64,000 bases of DNA from Psychrobacter sp. FDAARGOS_221 (GCF_002313155.2 NZ_NWFK02000001.1:1612001-1676000), one strand, 5' to 3'. Positions 34,783 to 43,674 are shown, counted from the first letter of the stretch. The notes: generated from the letters alone by a model not told the origin. Made by a program: numbers and translations.

Positions 34783-34794
34783 TAAGGTTCTGCT

Positions 34795-35049
34795 ATGCTT
34801 AATATTGAAAACCTCACCATTAACATCCAGCAAACACCTACTAAAAACGTATCTAATGAAACCTTAGACTCACAGAGTCCGGTAGTAGTAAGAGATGAGC
34901 TAGTCAGTACCTTAAGAATAATAAGCGAAGATCCTAGATTACTTGGTCAACAAGTATCAATTCCTGAGGATTGTGAACAATACGGCTTCGCAGAAGGTAG
35001 CTTTGACATCCCTACACTGCTGCATTTTTTAGCAGATATGTTGGAATAA
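34795..35049 (+). CDS. Unknown 84-aa protein of the R-M island
   Basis: I do not recognise this protein. It is acidic, 84 aa, begins MLNIENLTINIQQTPTK, has a polar Ser/Thr/Asn linker, then a more ordered part with VVRDELVSTLRIISEDPR and the ending PTLLHFLADMLE. There is no transmembrane segment or known motif. Its stop lies 3 bp before the ATG of the DpnA-like methylase, so the two are likely translationally coupled. It is divergent from the controller gene and next to the dyad, hence under island control. It may be an accessory or regulatory subunit, which is inference. Confidence 0.65.
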   Translation: MLNIENLTINIQQTPTKNVSNETLDSQSPVVVRDELVSTLRIISEDPRLLGQQVSIPEDCEQYGFAEGSFDIPTLLHFLADMLE

Positions 35050-35052
35050 CAA

Positions 35053-35874
35053 ATGCCTCTTCCCTATTTTCAAAGCAGTAATAAAGATTTCACGCTATAT
35101 CAAGATGACTGCCTATCAGCCCTTGATAATCTACAACAGCCATTAAATATGGTATTTGCTGATCCTCCCTACTTTTTATCTAATGATGGATTAACGGTAA
35201 AGAACGGCAAAATTCAATCTGTAAATAAAGGTCAATGGGACAAGTTCACTACAGATGATGAAACGTACGCATTTACCTATGATTGGTTAGCGAAAACAAG
35301 AGATAAAATGGCAGATAATGGCACTATTTGGATTAGTGGCACACATCATAATATCTTTACTTTAGGCAGGATATTGCCGCAACTTGGTTTTAAAATACTA
35401 AATGTTATTACATGGGAAAAAACAAACCCACCACCGAATTTCTCATGTCGTTTTTTCACCCATTCTACGGAGTTTATAATTTGGGCAAGGAAGCATCCTA
35501 AAGTACCCCATTACTTTAATTATAAGCTCATGAAACAACTTAATAATGATAAACAGATGAAGGACGTTTGGCGCTTACCTGCTATTGCTAAATGGGAAAA
35601 AAGCTGTGGCAAACACCCTACCCAAAAGCCGTTAGCTTTATTAGCACAAATTATTTTGGCTTCAACAGAAAAAGGTGACTTAATTCTAGATCCATTCACA
35701 GGTTCATCAACCACAGGAATAGCGGCCAACGTGCTTGAGAGAAATTTTATTGGTATTGATAAAGAAAGTGAGTTTATGAAACTCAGTCAGGATAGATATC
35801 AGGATTTACAACAAGAGGGACGCAAACAGTTCTTTAAAGAGCAATTTAACCGCTTATTGAATAAATCGATGTAG
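35053..35874 (+). CDS. DpnA-like DNA adenine methyltransferase
   Basis: Beta-class N6-adenine methylase: the catalytic DPPY (residues 37-40, MVFADPPYFLSNDG) comes before the SAM motif (LILDPFTGSSTTGIAA near the C-terminus). Stretches such as WISGTHHNIFTLGRILPQ, NVITWEKTNPPPNFSCR, FTHSTEFIIWARK, MKQLNNDKQMKDVW and KHPTQKPLALL match what I recall of DpnA, the single-strand methylase of the Streptococcus DpnII system; M.MboII is related. A second methylase protecting incoming single-stranded DNA fits the DpnII model. The 3' end overlaps the convergent pabC by 29 bp. Confidence 0.88.
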   Translation: MPLPYFQSSNKDFTLYQDDCLSALDNLQQPLNMVFADPPYFLSNDGLTVKNGKIQSVNKGQWDKFTTDDETYAFTYDWLAKTRDKMADNGTIWISGTHHNIFTLGRILPQLGFKILNVITWEKTNPPPNFSCRFFTHSTEFIIWARKHPKVPHYFNYKLMKQLNNDKQMKDVWRLPAIAKWEKSCGKHPTQKPLALLAQIILASTEKGDLILDPFTGSSTTGIAANVLERNFIGIDKESEFMKLSQDRYQDLQQEGRKQFFKEQFNRLLNKSM

Positions 35875-36865
35875 ACAACGCTAACCGCTGATCTGCAACA
35901 ATCAGCTCGCGTACCGGTATCACTCCACGCACCGCATTACAAAAGAACATAGCGCTGATGGCAGATAAATCCTCATCTCGTAAGGCGCGCTCAACCACTG
36001 GGCGACCTTGCACCGCCAACTGATCGATAATGACTTGACGCATCACGCCTTTGACACCCGCAGCATCAATGGGCGGCGTGTACCAAGTCGCCTCATCTGG
36101 ACGCAACTGATAAAACACATTGCTCATTACCCCTTCCGTCCAGTTGCCCGACATATCTGCGACCAAGCCTTCTGCCACTTCTGGGTGTATTTGCTTTAGA
36201 CGTTGCAACTCTCCTGCTGCCATCACCCCATCTAATCGGTTTAAGCTTTTAAGCCCAGCAAGTGGCTTTGGCAAACTGGCCAGCTGTGACTGCAAGCAGA
36301 TGGCGGTAATGGGCACTTGCTGCAACACATTCTGCGCCAACGCACTTTGGGTCGTATGAGACTGTAAAAACGATGCGTACTGTTCGGCCAATAGCGCACT
36401 GGCTGCCACACCCAGCCAAATAAGACAGCCATTATGAATAACATTGGGATGATAAGCATAGCCACGCAGCGGTTGCGACTGACGTGATACGATGACTTTG
36501 ACAATACCGTGCTTGGCCTCTTTGGCCAGCTGTTTGGCTGAGGACCACAGAAGTTGCTCAGTATGGGAAGAGTAATTCAGATGCAGGGCTTGGCAGTGAT
36601 GTTGCAAACGCTGTTGGTGATAAGTCTGCCACTGTAGCTGCCCATGATGCACTCCCATAGTGGTAAAAAAACCATCGCCATAGGCCAAGGCACGTAGCTG
36701 CGGGATGACCTCAGCTGCGACTGGTGAGGTTATAGGGATAGTGGCTGTACTTTGATTGGCGGTTTGATCGGCTGTATGGGATGCCGTTTCACTTAAAGGC
36801 TGCGATTGCTCGCCTTGCTGCGACAGTCGAAGCAGGCCGCTGTCTGTCAATTGATACCAAATCAT
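35846..36865 (-). CDS. pabC: Aminodeoxychorismate lyase PabC
   Basis: PLP enzyme of fold type IV that releases pyruvate from aminodeoxychorismate to give p-aminobenzoate for folate. Seen in 339 aa: YGDGFFTTMGVHHGQ, the PLP-lysine region LAGLKSLNRLDGVMA, EGVMSNVFYQL and CNAVRGVIPVREL at the C-terminus. It is longer than usual (about 270 aa): residues 15-60 are a Ser/Thr/Gln-rich insert. The last 29 bp overlap the DpnA-like gene; the tail after VADQRLALS (TSIYSISG) is probably encoded by island DNA. In relatives mltG follows directly. Confidence 0.88.
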   Translation of the reverse strand: MIWYQLTDSGLLRLSQQGEQSQPLSETASHTADQTANQSTATIPITSPVAAEVIPQLRALAYGDGFFTTMGVHHGQLQWQTYHQQRLQHHCQALHLNYSSHTEQLLWSSAKQLAKEAKHGIVKVIVSRQSQPLRGYAYHPNVIHNGCLIWLGVAASALLAEQYASFLQSHTTQSALAQNVLQQVPITAICLQSQLASLPKPLAGLKSLNRLDGVMAAGELQRLKQIHPEVAEGLVADMSGNWTEGVMSNVFYQLRPDEATWYTPPIDAAGVKGVMRQVIIDQLAVQGRPVVERALRDEDLSAISAMFFCNAVRGVIPVRELIVADQRLALSTSIYSISG

Positions 36866-36987
36866 GGCTTGTCGGTGTTAAGCGAGTTTGATAGATGTGG
36901 ATTTGACATAGAAGCGACCATTGAGTGCGTGATGGATAATGAGCTGTGTTGTTGCGTAAAATCTGGTTTATGACTGATGTTTGTGTT

Positions 36988-37010
36988 AAACCCACTTATG
37001 CAGTGGGTTT
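36988..37010 (-). terminator. Weak terminator-like hairpin after the lipoprotein gene
   Basis: A 9-bp stem AAACCCACT/AGTGGGTTT with a 5-base loop, 18 bp after the lipoprotein stop; only a short T run follows. Confidence 0.45.
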
Positions 37011-37027
37011 ATGTTGATAATCACTAA

Positions 37028-37753
37028 TTAGCCGTGTTTACTAAACACCAATACGCAACTATAAAACTCACATTTTGCCAATTCAACTTGGCGCTCATCG
37101 ACGGTTTTATTTTTGACAACTTGACCAGATAGCATGTTGGCAACCAAACGCCCGCCTTCTTCACCCATTAAGGCTGTGGCCACTTGATACGCTTTTTTGG
37201 CATGGTCAATACTCATTTGCTTTTCGCTATCTGAATCATCGGGATTGGCATAATACCAGCCAATTTCCAAATAATTGTCTGAATCGATAACGTCTAAATA
37301 AGGCTGCTCGCCTTTTGAGAAGCGGTATTTAACGGCGCTGTTACTGGCATAATCTAGGCTTTTTTCGTCAACCACAGTGACTTCGCCAAATTTATTCTTA
37401 ATTTGGTCCACATCTTGTAACGACAGTCCCTCTTTTTTGTCCATCGCTTCCCAGCTTTGCACATCATAGCTAACAGGCTTCTGATTTTGGCCTTCTACTT
37501 CTTGCTCAGCGGCCACTTCGATCTCACCTTCTCCTTGTTCGGCGAGCAATTGATTGTTGGCAGCTTCTGTCTCCGCAATGACCTGCTCTGAGGTTTTGGT
37601 ATCTGCTGTCGCATCTGCGCTAGTTTGCGCTTGCTCTGTCTTGCCACATCCTGTGATCGACAAACAAGCGGCCAGTCCTAATGCACCCAAACGGGTCATA
37701 GCTGAATTTATAGAAAGCTGTTGGCTCACCTGTCTTACCTTGCTAAAAACCAT
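37028..37753 (-). CDS. Putative lipoprotein
   Basis: A 241-aa secreted protein with the lipobox ITGC (Cys36) after a hydrophobic signal core (LGALGLAACLSITGC). The mature part begins with a Gln/Ala/Glu-rich linker (to about residue 90) and then an ordered domain with Trp/Tyr-rich strands (SYDVQSWEAM, NYLEIGWYYANP). There is a pair of cysteines near the C-terminus (CEFYSC). No known function. The ATG at 37753 has AAGGTGG upstream; an inner Met19 gives a more typical signal peptide but has no ribosome site. It would be sorted to the outer membrane (residue after Cys is Gly). Confidence 0.82.
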   Translation of the reverse strand: MVFSKVRQVSQQLSINSAMTRLGALGLAACLSITGCGKTEQAQTSADATADTKTSEQVIAETEAANNQLLAEQGEGEIEVAAEQEVEGQNQKPVSYDVQSWEAMDKKEGLSLQDVDQIKNKFGEVTVVDEKSLDYASNSAVKYRFSKGEQPYLDVIDSDNYLEIGWYYANPDDSDSEKQMSIDHAKKAYQVATALMGEEGGRLVANMLSGQVVKNKTVDERQVELAKCEFYSCVLVFSKHG

Positions 37754-38092
37754 TCACGTACCACCTTTTACCTATTTTAAAAGCGTTGCTGCTGATGCTT
37801 AGCGGTTATATACACACCACAAACAATAGCCTAGTTTATCCAAAACCCCGCCTATTGCATAGTGGAAAAAGCATGAAGGGCCCTAAAAACCTTACCCCTG
37901 CCTCTCACTAAGTTAGCTCGTTTGTTATATTGACTTATTTCAATGAAAGATGTCTACTTATACTCAGCCAAACCCAAAGCATAAACCAATCAATAGGGTA
38001 CTAAAAGTACTCAATCTGGTTCAATAAAATATAAGTATGGCTAACCATAGCTGGCTGTAAAAATCCACTACTGATCTTGAAAGAGTCCTATT
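37754..38092. other. Divergent spacer between the lipoprotein and aroE genes
   Basis: 339 bp of AT-rich DNA holding both promoters. A small dyad GTACTAAAAGTAC lies near 37998. No gene is supported. Confidence 0.5.
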
Positions 38093-38914
38093 ATGACACA
38101 CCCTACCCGACAACATTTCATCGTTATTGGTAATCCGATTGCACACAGCAAATCTCCTGAAATTCATCAGGCTTTTGCCGAACAAACCAAGCTCGATATT
38201 CAGTACCGACGTCAATATTGCCCCGATGATCCACAAAGCTTTCAAGCTGTGGTCGATGCCTTTTTTAATGGCGGCGGGGTTGGTGCTAATGTCACGGTTC
38301 CGTTCAAGCAGCAGGCCTACTCTCTATGCGCAGAGCAAGGCGGATTGTCAGAGCATGCCAAAGTCGCAGGCGCGGTCAATACTTTACTATTAAAGGACGG
38401 CAAGGTCTATGGTGATAACACAGATGGACAAGGCTTGGTCAACCATTTACGCCAATTAGGCTGGCCATTACAGGACGCAAAAGTGGCCATATTAGGCGCT
38501 GGTGGTGCCTCTCGCGGGGTGATATTACCGTTAATAGAAGCCGGTATTGGTAGTCTGACCGTCGCCAATCGTACGCCAAGCAAGGCGCAGGATATGCTTG
38601 AGCAGCTGTGTACTGCCAGCCCAGCTATCGAACAGTTAAAGCCAACAAGCTGTGCACTTGAGGCGCTGACCGGTGATTTTGATATTATTATTAATGCTAC
38701 TTCGATTGGGCTGTCTAACGACAAGCTGCCGCTTGATGAGCGCTTAAGCTGTGACTATGCTTATGACATGATGTATGGTCGTGACCTACCCTTTTTGACT
38801 CATTTTGAGCAGCAAGGCGCTAGCGTCTCTGAAGGCTATGGCATGTTAATTGGTCAAGCGGCGCTCAGTTTTGAGCGATGGACCGGTGCCACAGTGGATA
38901 CCTCAAAGCTGTAA
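38093..38914 (+). CDS. aroE: Shikimate 5-dehydrogenase
   Basis: NADPH-dependent reductase that makes shikimate in aromatic amino-acid synthesis. Seen in 273 aa: NPIAHSKSPEIHQAFAEQ (substrate serines), GANVTVPFKQQA with the catalytic Lys, the Asp in NTDGQGLVN, the nucleotide loop ILGAGGASRGVILPLI, NRTPSKAQ for the NADP ribose phosphate, and GYGMLIGQAALSFERWTG. Length and motif set match E. coli AroE, not the YdiB paralogue. Solo gene with AAAGAG before the ATG. Confidence 0.96.
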   Translation: MTHPTRQHFIVIGNPIAHSKSPEIHQAFAEQTKLDIQYRRQYCPDDPQSFQAVVDAFFNGGGVGANVTVPFKQQAYSLCAEQGGLSEHAKVAGAVNTLLLKDGKVYGDNTDGQGLVNHLRQLGWPLQDAKVAILGAGGASRGVILPLIEAGIGSLTVANRTPSKAQDMLEQLCTASPAIEQLKPTSCALEALTGDFDIIINATSIGLSNDKLPLDERLSCDYAYDMMYGRDLPFLTHFEQQGASVSEGYGMLIGQAALSFERWTGATVDTSKL

Positions 38915-39016
38915 ACGTTACCGCTTATGGTTTAGCGGCTGACTTTATTATCAGTGAATAAATTGCCAGTGTCTAACTTGTTAATGATTAAACTGTCAGT
39001 GAATTAGGCGGTTGTT

Positions 39017-40147
39017 TTAATTCGATTGACTGTCTTTGTTAAGCGCGTCCTTATTAAGCCTATTGCCAAACAGTTTGGCCTCAAAGCTCATCAACGGCTG
39101 TCTTAACCAAGTCGAATGCATCACCACACCGCCTAATAACGCAATTAGACAGCCCAACACCGTATCCAGGAATCTGGCTTCGATAATACCTCGATAGGCC
39201 ATCGGGCCAAGCCCTGCGATATCCGACTGACCACCGCCATACTCGGCAATAAAGATGGTCAGCGGCGTAATCATAATCACCGCCAGCGCATAATGACGGG
39301 CGATAATGCCCTCAATCCATAAAAACATCAGCAATATCGCCAATACCACACCCATATTTGACAAAGGCAGCGCCAATAAGAACCAAGCAACCACGATGCC
39401 TATGGCAGTACCGATAATGCGGTGCAACTGCTTAATCCACATAGTACGCAAGTGGGTGCCCAACATAATAATATAGCTACTCACCGGCACCCAATAAGGG
39501 TATGGCATATCCAGCCACAAGGCGACTTCTAACGCTAAGACCACAAAGGTGGTGACTACCACACTTTCAGTAATCAGCCCTTGCTCATACTTTCTGCGCT
39601 TTGGCGCCGGCATTGGATCTGGTCGCACCATGATTAAGTTATAAACCAGCGAAGACCCCCAAGCGAAAATAGCGCCCAGCGATACAATGCCGATATGAAA
39701 CGGCATCTGTGCCCAACTGACCGGCATAAATAACGCAATCACAGCCGCCATTAGAATAAACATCCCACTTGGTGGGGTCAGGCGCAAATAGCGACTCAAT
39801 AGCACAATCACAAAAGTGATGACCACAAATATCGGGGTTCTTACCATAGGCAGGTTATGTGCCACCAGCCCCATACTAAAGCTGCCAACCATCAATAAAC
39901 CCAGTACAAACAACAAGCCTTGGCGCTGATACAGATTACCGGTGGACGGCTGATTAAGAATAATCATTGCCCCAAGTGATGCCATAATACCCAGCGGCAG
40001 CTGATCAAAAATCGCACCAATAAAAATAGTGCTAGCAATGGTCATCGCCGCGGTCACGATGAGGTGCCACGGTCTTTTTATGGGTTGTAATGTAAATAGG
40101 TGCTCAGCTTCGCGTTGAGCAAGCTCTTTTATTCGCTGTGTTGGCAT
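39017..40147 (-). CDS. FUSC-family inner-membrane protein
   Basis: A 376-aa integral membrane protein of the FUSC (fusaric acid resistance/aromatic efflux) superfamily. There are about ten helices: GIMASLGAMIILNQPSTG, LLFVLGLLMVGSFSMG and others, then YWVPVSSYIIM, followed by a motif H-R-I-IGTAIGIVVAW and LGCLIALLGG, which echo the half-domains of YccS/AaeB-type proteins. The conserved R-x-x-GT-x-x-G stretch (LHRIIGTAIG) is the family signature. The substrate is unknown. It has no partner membrane-fusion protein nearby, which argues against a tripartite pump in this locus. Confidence 0.82.
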   Translation of the reverse strand: MPTQRIKELAQREAEHLFTLQPIKRPWHLIVTAAMTIASTIFIGAIFDQLPLGIMASLGAMIILNQPSTGNLYQRQGLLFVLGLLMVGSFSMGLVAHNLPMVRTPIFVVITFVIVLLSRYLRLTPPSGMFILMAAVIALFMPVSWAQMPFHIGIVSLGAIFAWGSSLVYNLIMVRPDPMPAPKRRKYEQGLITESVVVTTFVVLALEVALWLDMPYPYWVPVSSYIIMLGTHLRTMWIKQLHRIIGTAIGIVVAWFLLALPLSNMGVVLAILLMFLWIEGIIARHYALAVIMITPLTIFIAEYGGGQSDIAGLGPMAYRGIIEARFLDTVLGCLIALLGGVVMHSTWLRQPLMSFEAKLFGNRLNKDALNKDSQSN

Positions 40148-40870
40148 AAGCTATTTCGGCATAAGTGGTTTATAGGATTGGGCTGGCCATGTTCAACTGC
40201 ATAGGTTCGACTGCTTACTTTCGGTTACCTACATTTGGTGCGTGCGTTTGATTATTTAAGTTTGATTGCTTACATTGGTTTAACTAAGCGCTTGATTGGT
40301 TAGCGTACATTTTATTGTGCTTATTTTTGACCGTGCTTTGATTGATAAATAGTGTCATTTGAATACATTACCAATCATTTGAACATTCAATAGATGTTGT
40401 TCGCTAAAAAGCAGCTGTTTGCTAAATTAAAAGCAATACTATAGCGACAACGTAGGGAACAATATATTAGAAAAATGCAATAATACAAATTAAAAACCTA
40501 AACTGACACTTCAACAACATCAAAATGTGGCAGGCGCATACCAAATCCTATAGTCTAGTGTTTTACACGCTACTCAAGGCAGAATATAGCGCTTAGAGCC
40601 TTGGCATAGTTAGCTATCAATATATTAGCAGTATTAGCGTTGTCGGTTATTTTATCATTAAACGAGATTGTCAAATAAGCGCTGACTAGCTGCCAAATCC
40701 GGCTACACACAAACTAATTTTTATGATATATTTATTCACTTATGAATAATAGTTATGAGTCATAGGTTTTTATATAAATTACCCTTATACTAAAATCGAT
40801 GATAATACCGACATTATCATGGACAGATAATGTTTTACTGCGACACTTCCAATATGAAAGAGACTCAATT
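40148..40870. other. Spacer between the FUSC and acyl-CoA dehydrogenase genes
   Basis: A long (over 700 bp) AT-rich divergent region. From 40240 to 40345 it has many imperfect copies of a TTTGATTG-like word. A -10 like TATACT at 40786-40791 may serve the dehydrogenase. Otherwise nothing is supported. Confidence 0.5.
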
Positions 40871-42691
40871 ATGTTAAGTTATAAAGCTCCCCTTCGTGAC
40901 ATGAAGTTTTTGTTAAATGACGTTTTTGACTATCAAACGCATTACAAAGATTTAAGCAATGGCGAAAATGCCGACCCAGAAACAGTTGATATGATCCTAC
41001 AGGGCATGGCTGACTTTGCCGAGAATGTGATTAGCCCACTATATCAACCAGCAGATGCTGAAGGCTGTCATTTTGAAAATGGTGTTGTTACGACGCCAAA
41101 AGGCTTCAAAGACGCTTATGATCAATTCGTAGAAGGCGGTTGGCAGGGCATTTCATACCCAGAAGAGTACGGCGGTATGAACTTACCAATGTCACTTAAC
41201 CTAATCAAAGCAGAAATGATGGGTACCGCGAACTGGCCATGGGCAATGTACCCAGGTCTAACCACGGGTTGTATCAACACCCTAATGCAGTACGGTACTG
41301 AAGAGCAAAAAGACACTTACCTACCTAAATTGGTTGAAGGTACGTGGTCAGGCACAATGTGCTTAACTGAGCCACAAGCCGGTACTGACTTAGGTCAAGT
41401 TAAGACCAAAGCAACCCCACAAGAAGACGGTAGTTACAAAATCAACGGTACTAAAATCTTCATCTCAAGTGGTGAACATGACCTAACTGATAACATCATT
41501 CATATTGTACTTGCTCGTCTTCCAGACGCACCAGAAGGTACACGTGGTATTTCACTATTTATCGTACCTAAATTCATTCCAAACCAAGAAGGCGAAGCCG
41601 GCGATCGTAATGGTGTTGTTTGTGGTTCAATTGAACACAAAATGGGTATCGCTTCTTCAGCGACCTGTGTTCTGAACTTTGACGGCGCAACCGGTTACCT
41701 AATTGGCGAACCAAACCGTGGTCTAAAAGCAATGTTCACCTTCATGAACACTGCCCGTATCGGTACTGGTATCCAAGGCCTAGCGCATTGTGAACTTGCG
41801 TTCCAGAATGCACTACCATACGCTATCGAACGTCGTTCAATGCGTGCCCTTTCTGGTAGTAAAGAGCCAGAAAAAGTAGCCGATGCGATTATCAACCATG
41901 CTGACGTACGTCGTATGCTATTAACCATGAAGTCGTTCGCTGAAGGCGGCCGTTCAATGATTTATCATGCTGCGCGTTATGCAGACAAGATGTCTCAAGG
42001 CGTTGCTGAAGGTAACAACGAAGAGTTTGAGAAGTGGGATGACAAATTAGGCTTCTACACCCCAATCCTAAAAGGCTTCTTAACTGAACTTGGTATCGAA
42101 GCGGCTAAAGAAGGTCAGCAAGTATATGGCGGCCACGGCTATATCAAAGAATGGGGCATGGAGCTAATCGCACGTGATGCACGTATTGCGACTCTTTATG
42201 AAGGTACTACTGGAGTACAGGCTCTAGACTTATTAGGTCGTAAGGTTATCTTACAGTCTAAAGGTAAAATCATCCGTGATTACACTGCCAGCATCATGAA
42301 GTGGTGTGGTGAATATGCACTAGACAAAAACATGCGCAAATACGTATGGGCTCTAACTAAGCTATGTGCTGAGTGGAACACGTTAACTGTACGCTTAATG
42401 CTAAGCGCGCGTAAAGACCGTGAAATCATCTCTGCTGCTTCTGTTGACTACCTAATGTACTCAGGCTACGTAATGATGGCGTACCACTGGGCACGTATGG
42501 CAGCAGTCGCTTATGACAAGCTAGAAAACGGCGGTACTGAAGCGCCTGAGTTCTATCAAGCTAAAATTCACACTGCTGAATTCTACTTTGATAAAATCTT
42601 ACCACGCACATCAGGTCACGCTGAGAGCATGGTCGCACCAAGCTCTTCTATGACTGATATGCCAATTGAAAGCTTCTCATTCCTAGACTAA
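40871..42691 (+). CDS. Acyl-CoA dehydrogenase (long form, C-terminal extension)
   Basis: FAD enzyme of fatty-acid beta-oxidation, 606 aa. Opens YKAPLRDMKFLLNDVFDYQ, the typical start of the approximately 600-aa group; ATG at 40871 is chosen over 40799 for that reason. Seen: WQGISYPEEYGGMNLP, the FAD/substrate motif CLTEPQAGTDLGQVKTKA, and GGHGYIKEWGMELIARDARIATLYEGTTGVQ near the catalytic region. The last 130 residues are the acetyl-CoA dehydrogenase-like C-terminal domain. Codon use looks biased toward highly expressed genes (uniform GGT, CGT, TAC, AAC). Substrate chain length unknown. Confidence 0.93.
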   Translation: MLSYKAPLRDMKFLLNDVFDYQTHYKDLSNGENADPETVDMILQGMADFAENVISPLYQPADAEGCHFENGVVTTPKGFKDAYDQFVEGGWQGISYPEEYGGMNLPMSLNLIKAEMMGTANWPWAMYPGLTTGCINTLMQYGTEEQKDTYLPKLVEGTWSGTMCLTEPQAGTDLGQVKTKATPQEDGSYKINGTKIFISSGEHDLTDNIIHIVLARLPDAPEGTRGISLFIVPKFIPNQEGEAGDRNGVVCGSIEHKMGIASSATCVLNFDGATGYLIGEPNRGLKAMFTFMNTARIGTGIQGLAHCELAFQNALPYAIERRSMRALSGSKEPEKVADAIINHADVRRMLLTMKSFAEGGRSMIYHAARYADKMSQGVAEGNNEEFEKWDDKLGFYTPILKGFLTELGIEAAKEGQQVYGGHGYIKEWGMELIARDARIATLYEGTTGVQALDLLGRKVILQSKGKIIRDYTASIMKWCGEYALDKNMRKYVWALTKLCAEWNTLTVRLMLSARKDREIISAASVDYLMYSGYVMMAYHWARMAAVAYDKLENGGTEAPEFYQAKIHTAEFYFDKILPRTSGHAESMVAPSSSMTDMPIESFSFLD

Positions 42692-42760
42692 TTAGTTTGG
42701 GTTTTAAACCCGCTAATGAGTAAAGCATTAATCAGTAAAAGCTAATAAGTAATAAAAATA

Positions 42761-42797
42761 AAAAGCCGCTCCCAGCTATTGGGGGCGGCTTTTTTGG
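42761..42797 (+). terminator. Terminator after acyl-CoA dehydrogenase
   Basis: A GC-rich 13-bp stem (AAAAGCCGCTCCC against GGGGGCGGCTTTT, one G-U) with loop and T run. Confidence 0.92.
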
Positions 42798-42931
42798 GCT
42801 TGCACAAGGTTTAGCGTGCAGACAATATGTCACTTGCAAACCCTACCAGCACTGGCTTATGATGGCGTAGAGACTATTGATTAGCTAGCCTATCAATTAA
42901 ACACACACTTCATTTGTTAAGCCGTTAAACT

Positions 42932-43021
42932 ATTTAAAAGAAGCAAGCCATCTTAAACAAACATATTATCTTGAACGAACAAACCATCTTAAACAAATAA
43001 ACTATCTTCGGAAATAAGTAA
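42932..43021. repeat. Five 18-bp tandem units upstream of the TenA-like gene
   Basis: Units begin at 42932, 42950, 42968, 42986 and 43004, at an exact 18-bp spacing. The middle three read ATCTT(A/G)AAC(A/G)AA followed by a variable tail; the outer two are degenerate. The array ends 5 bp from the ATG at 43027, so it lies in the leader and contains the translation start region. Confidence 0.7.
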
Positions 43022-43026
43022 GCATC

Positions 43027-43674
43027 ATGGATTTTCAGACGCTGCGTAATAACTGCCCTACTTGGAATGATTATATTGAGCATGACTTTGTGACTCAGAT
43101 AGCGGCTGGTACCCTGCCAAAACAGAGCTTTCAGCATTATCTAAAACAAGACTATCTGTACCTGCTACATTACACGCGGGTCATGGCACTCAGCGTTTAT
43201 AAAAGTGATAACTTGGCACAAATGCGCGTCGGTCAAGCCGGTATCAATGCCATGCTTGATCTTGAAATTGGCATGTATTTGGACTTTTGTCAGCAATGGG
43301 ATATCCCGCTTGCAGAAGTGGAAAACACCGCTGAATCACCGGCAACCATTGCTTATACTCGCTATCTATTAGATGCTGCCATGTCTGGCTCACTGGCTGA
43401 GCTCTATGCCGCCATTGCGCCCTGCTTAATGGGATATGGCGAAATTGGGCAATGCTTAAAAGCGCAAGGCTATGTTGATAACAACCCCTATCAGCAATGG
43501 ATTGACGTATTCGCCAGCGATGAGTTTCAAGCAGTGACCGCTCAAAATGAAGCACATATCAATAGCCATTTCAAAGACGCAAATCCTGCGCAGCAAGCTA
43601 AGTTTCAGCGCTTGTTTAATACCGCATCAAGAATGGAAGTTAACTTTTGGCAGATGGCGCTCGATTTATCCTAA
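43027..43674 (+). CDS. TenA-family protein (thiaminase II-like)
   Basis: TenA/Thi-4 fold, all-helical, about 215 aa. Seen: LPKQSFQHYLKQDYLYLLHYTRVMAL, IAPCLMGYGEIG with the active-site Cys, DNNPYQQWIDVFAS and the C-terminal MEVNFWQMAL, where Glu is the catalytic partner. The classic role is salvage of degraded thiamine (amino-pyrimidine hydrolysis); the C-containing group corresponds to TenA_C. No TPP riboswitch or thi gene is nearby. The ribosome site is poor because the array described at 42932-43021 occupies the leader. Confidence 0.88.
   Translation: MDFQTLRNNCPTWNDYIEHDFVTQIAAGTLPKQSFQHYLKQDYLYLLHYTRVMALSVYKSDNLAQMRVGQAGINAMLDLEIGMYLDFCQQWDIPLAEVENTAESPATIAYTRYLLDAAMSGSLAELYAAIAPCLMGYGEIGQCLKAQGYVDNNPYQQWIDVFASDEFQAVTAQNEAHINSHFKDANPAQQAKFQRLFNTASRMEVNFWQMALDLS

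Larger units (their letters stand above)
42692..43026. other. Spacer with a terminator and tandem repeats before the TenA-like gene
   Basis: 335 bp. The left end has the acyl-CoA dehydrogenase terminator, and the right end has five tandem units of period 18 (42932-43021). Between them nothing is supported. Confidence 0.55.

Noticed and set aside
33052..35874. Calling the island a full DpnII system
   Set aside because: Methylases fit, but the endonuclease is too short and not DpnII-like, so the GATC site was not asserted.
42932..43021. CRISPR array
   Set aside because: The units are directly abutting 18-bp tandem copies without unique spacers, and no cas genes are in the window.
42692..43026. 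TPP riboswitch before the TenA-like gene
   Set aside because: No CTGAGA-type thi-box core is present; the leader is the period-18 array.
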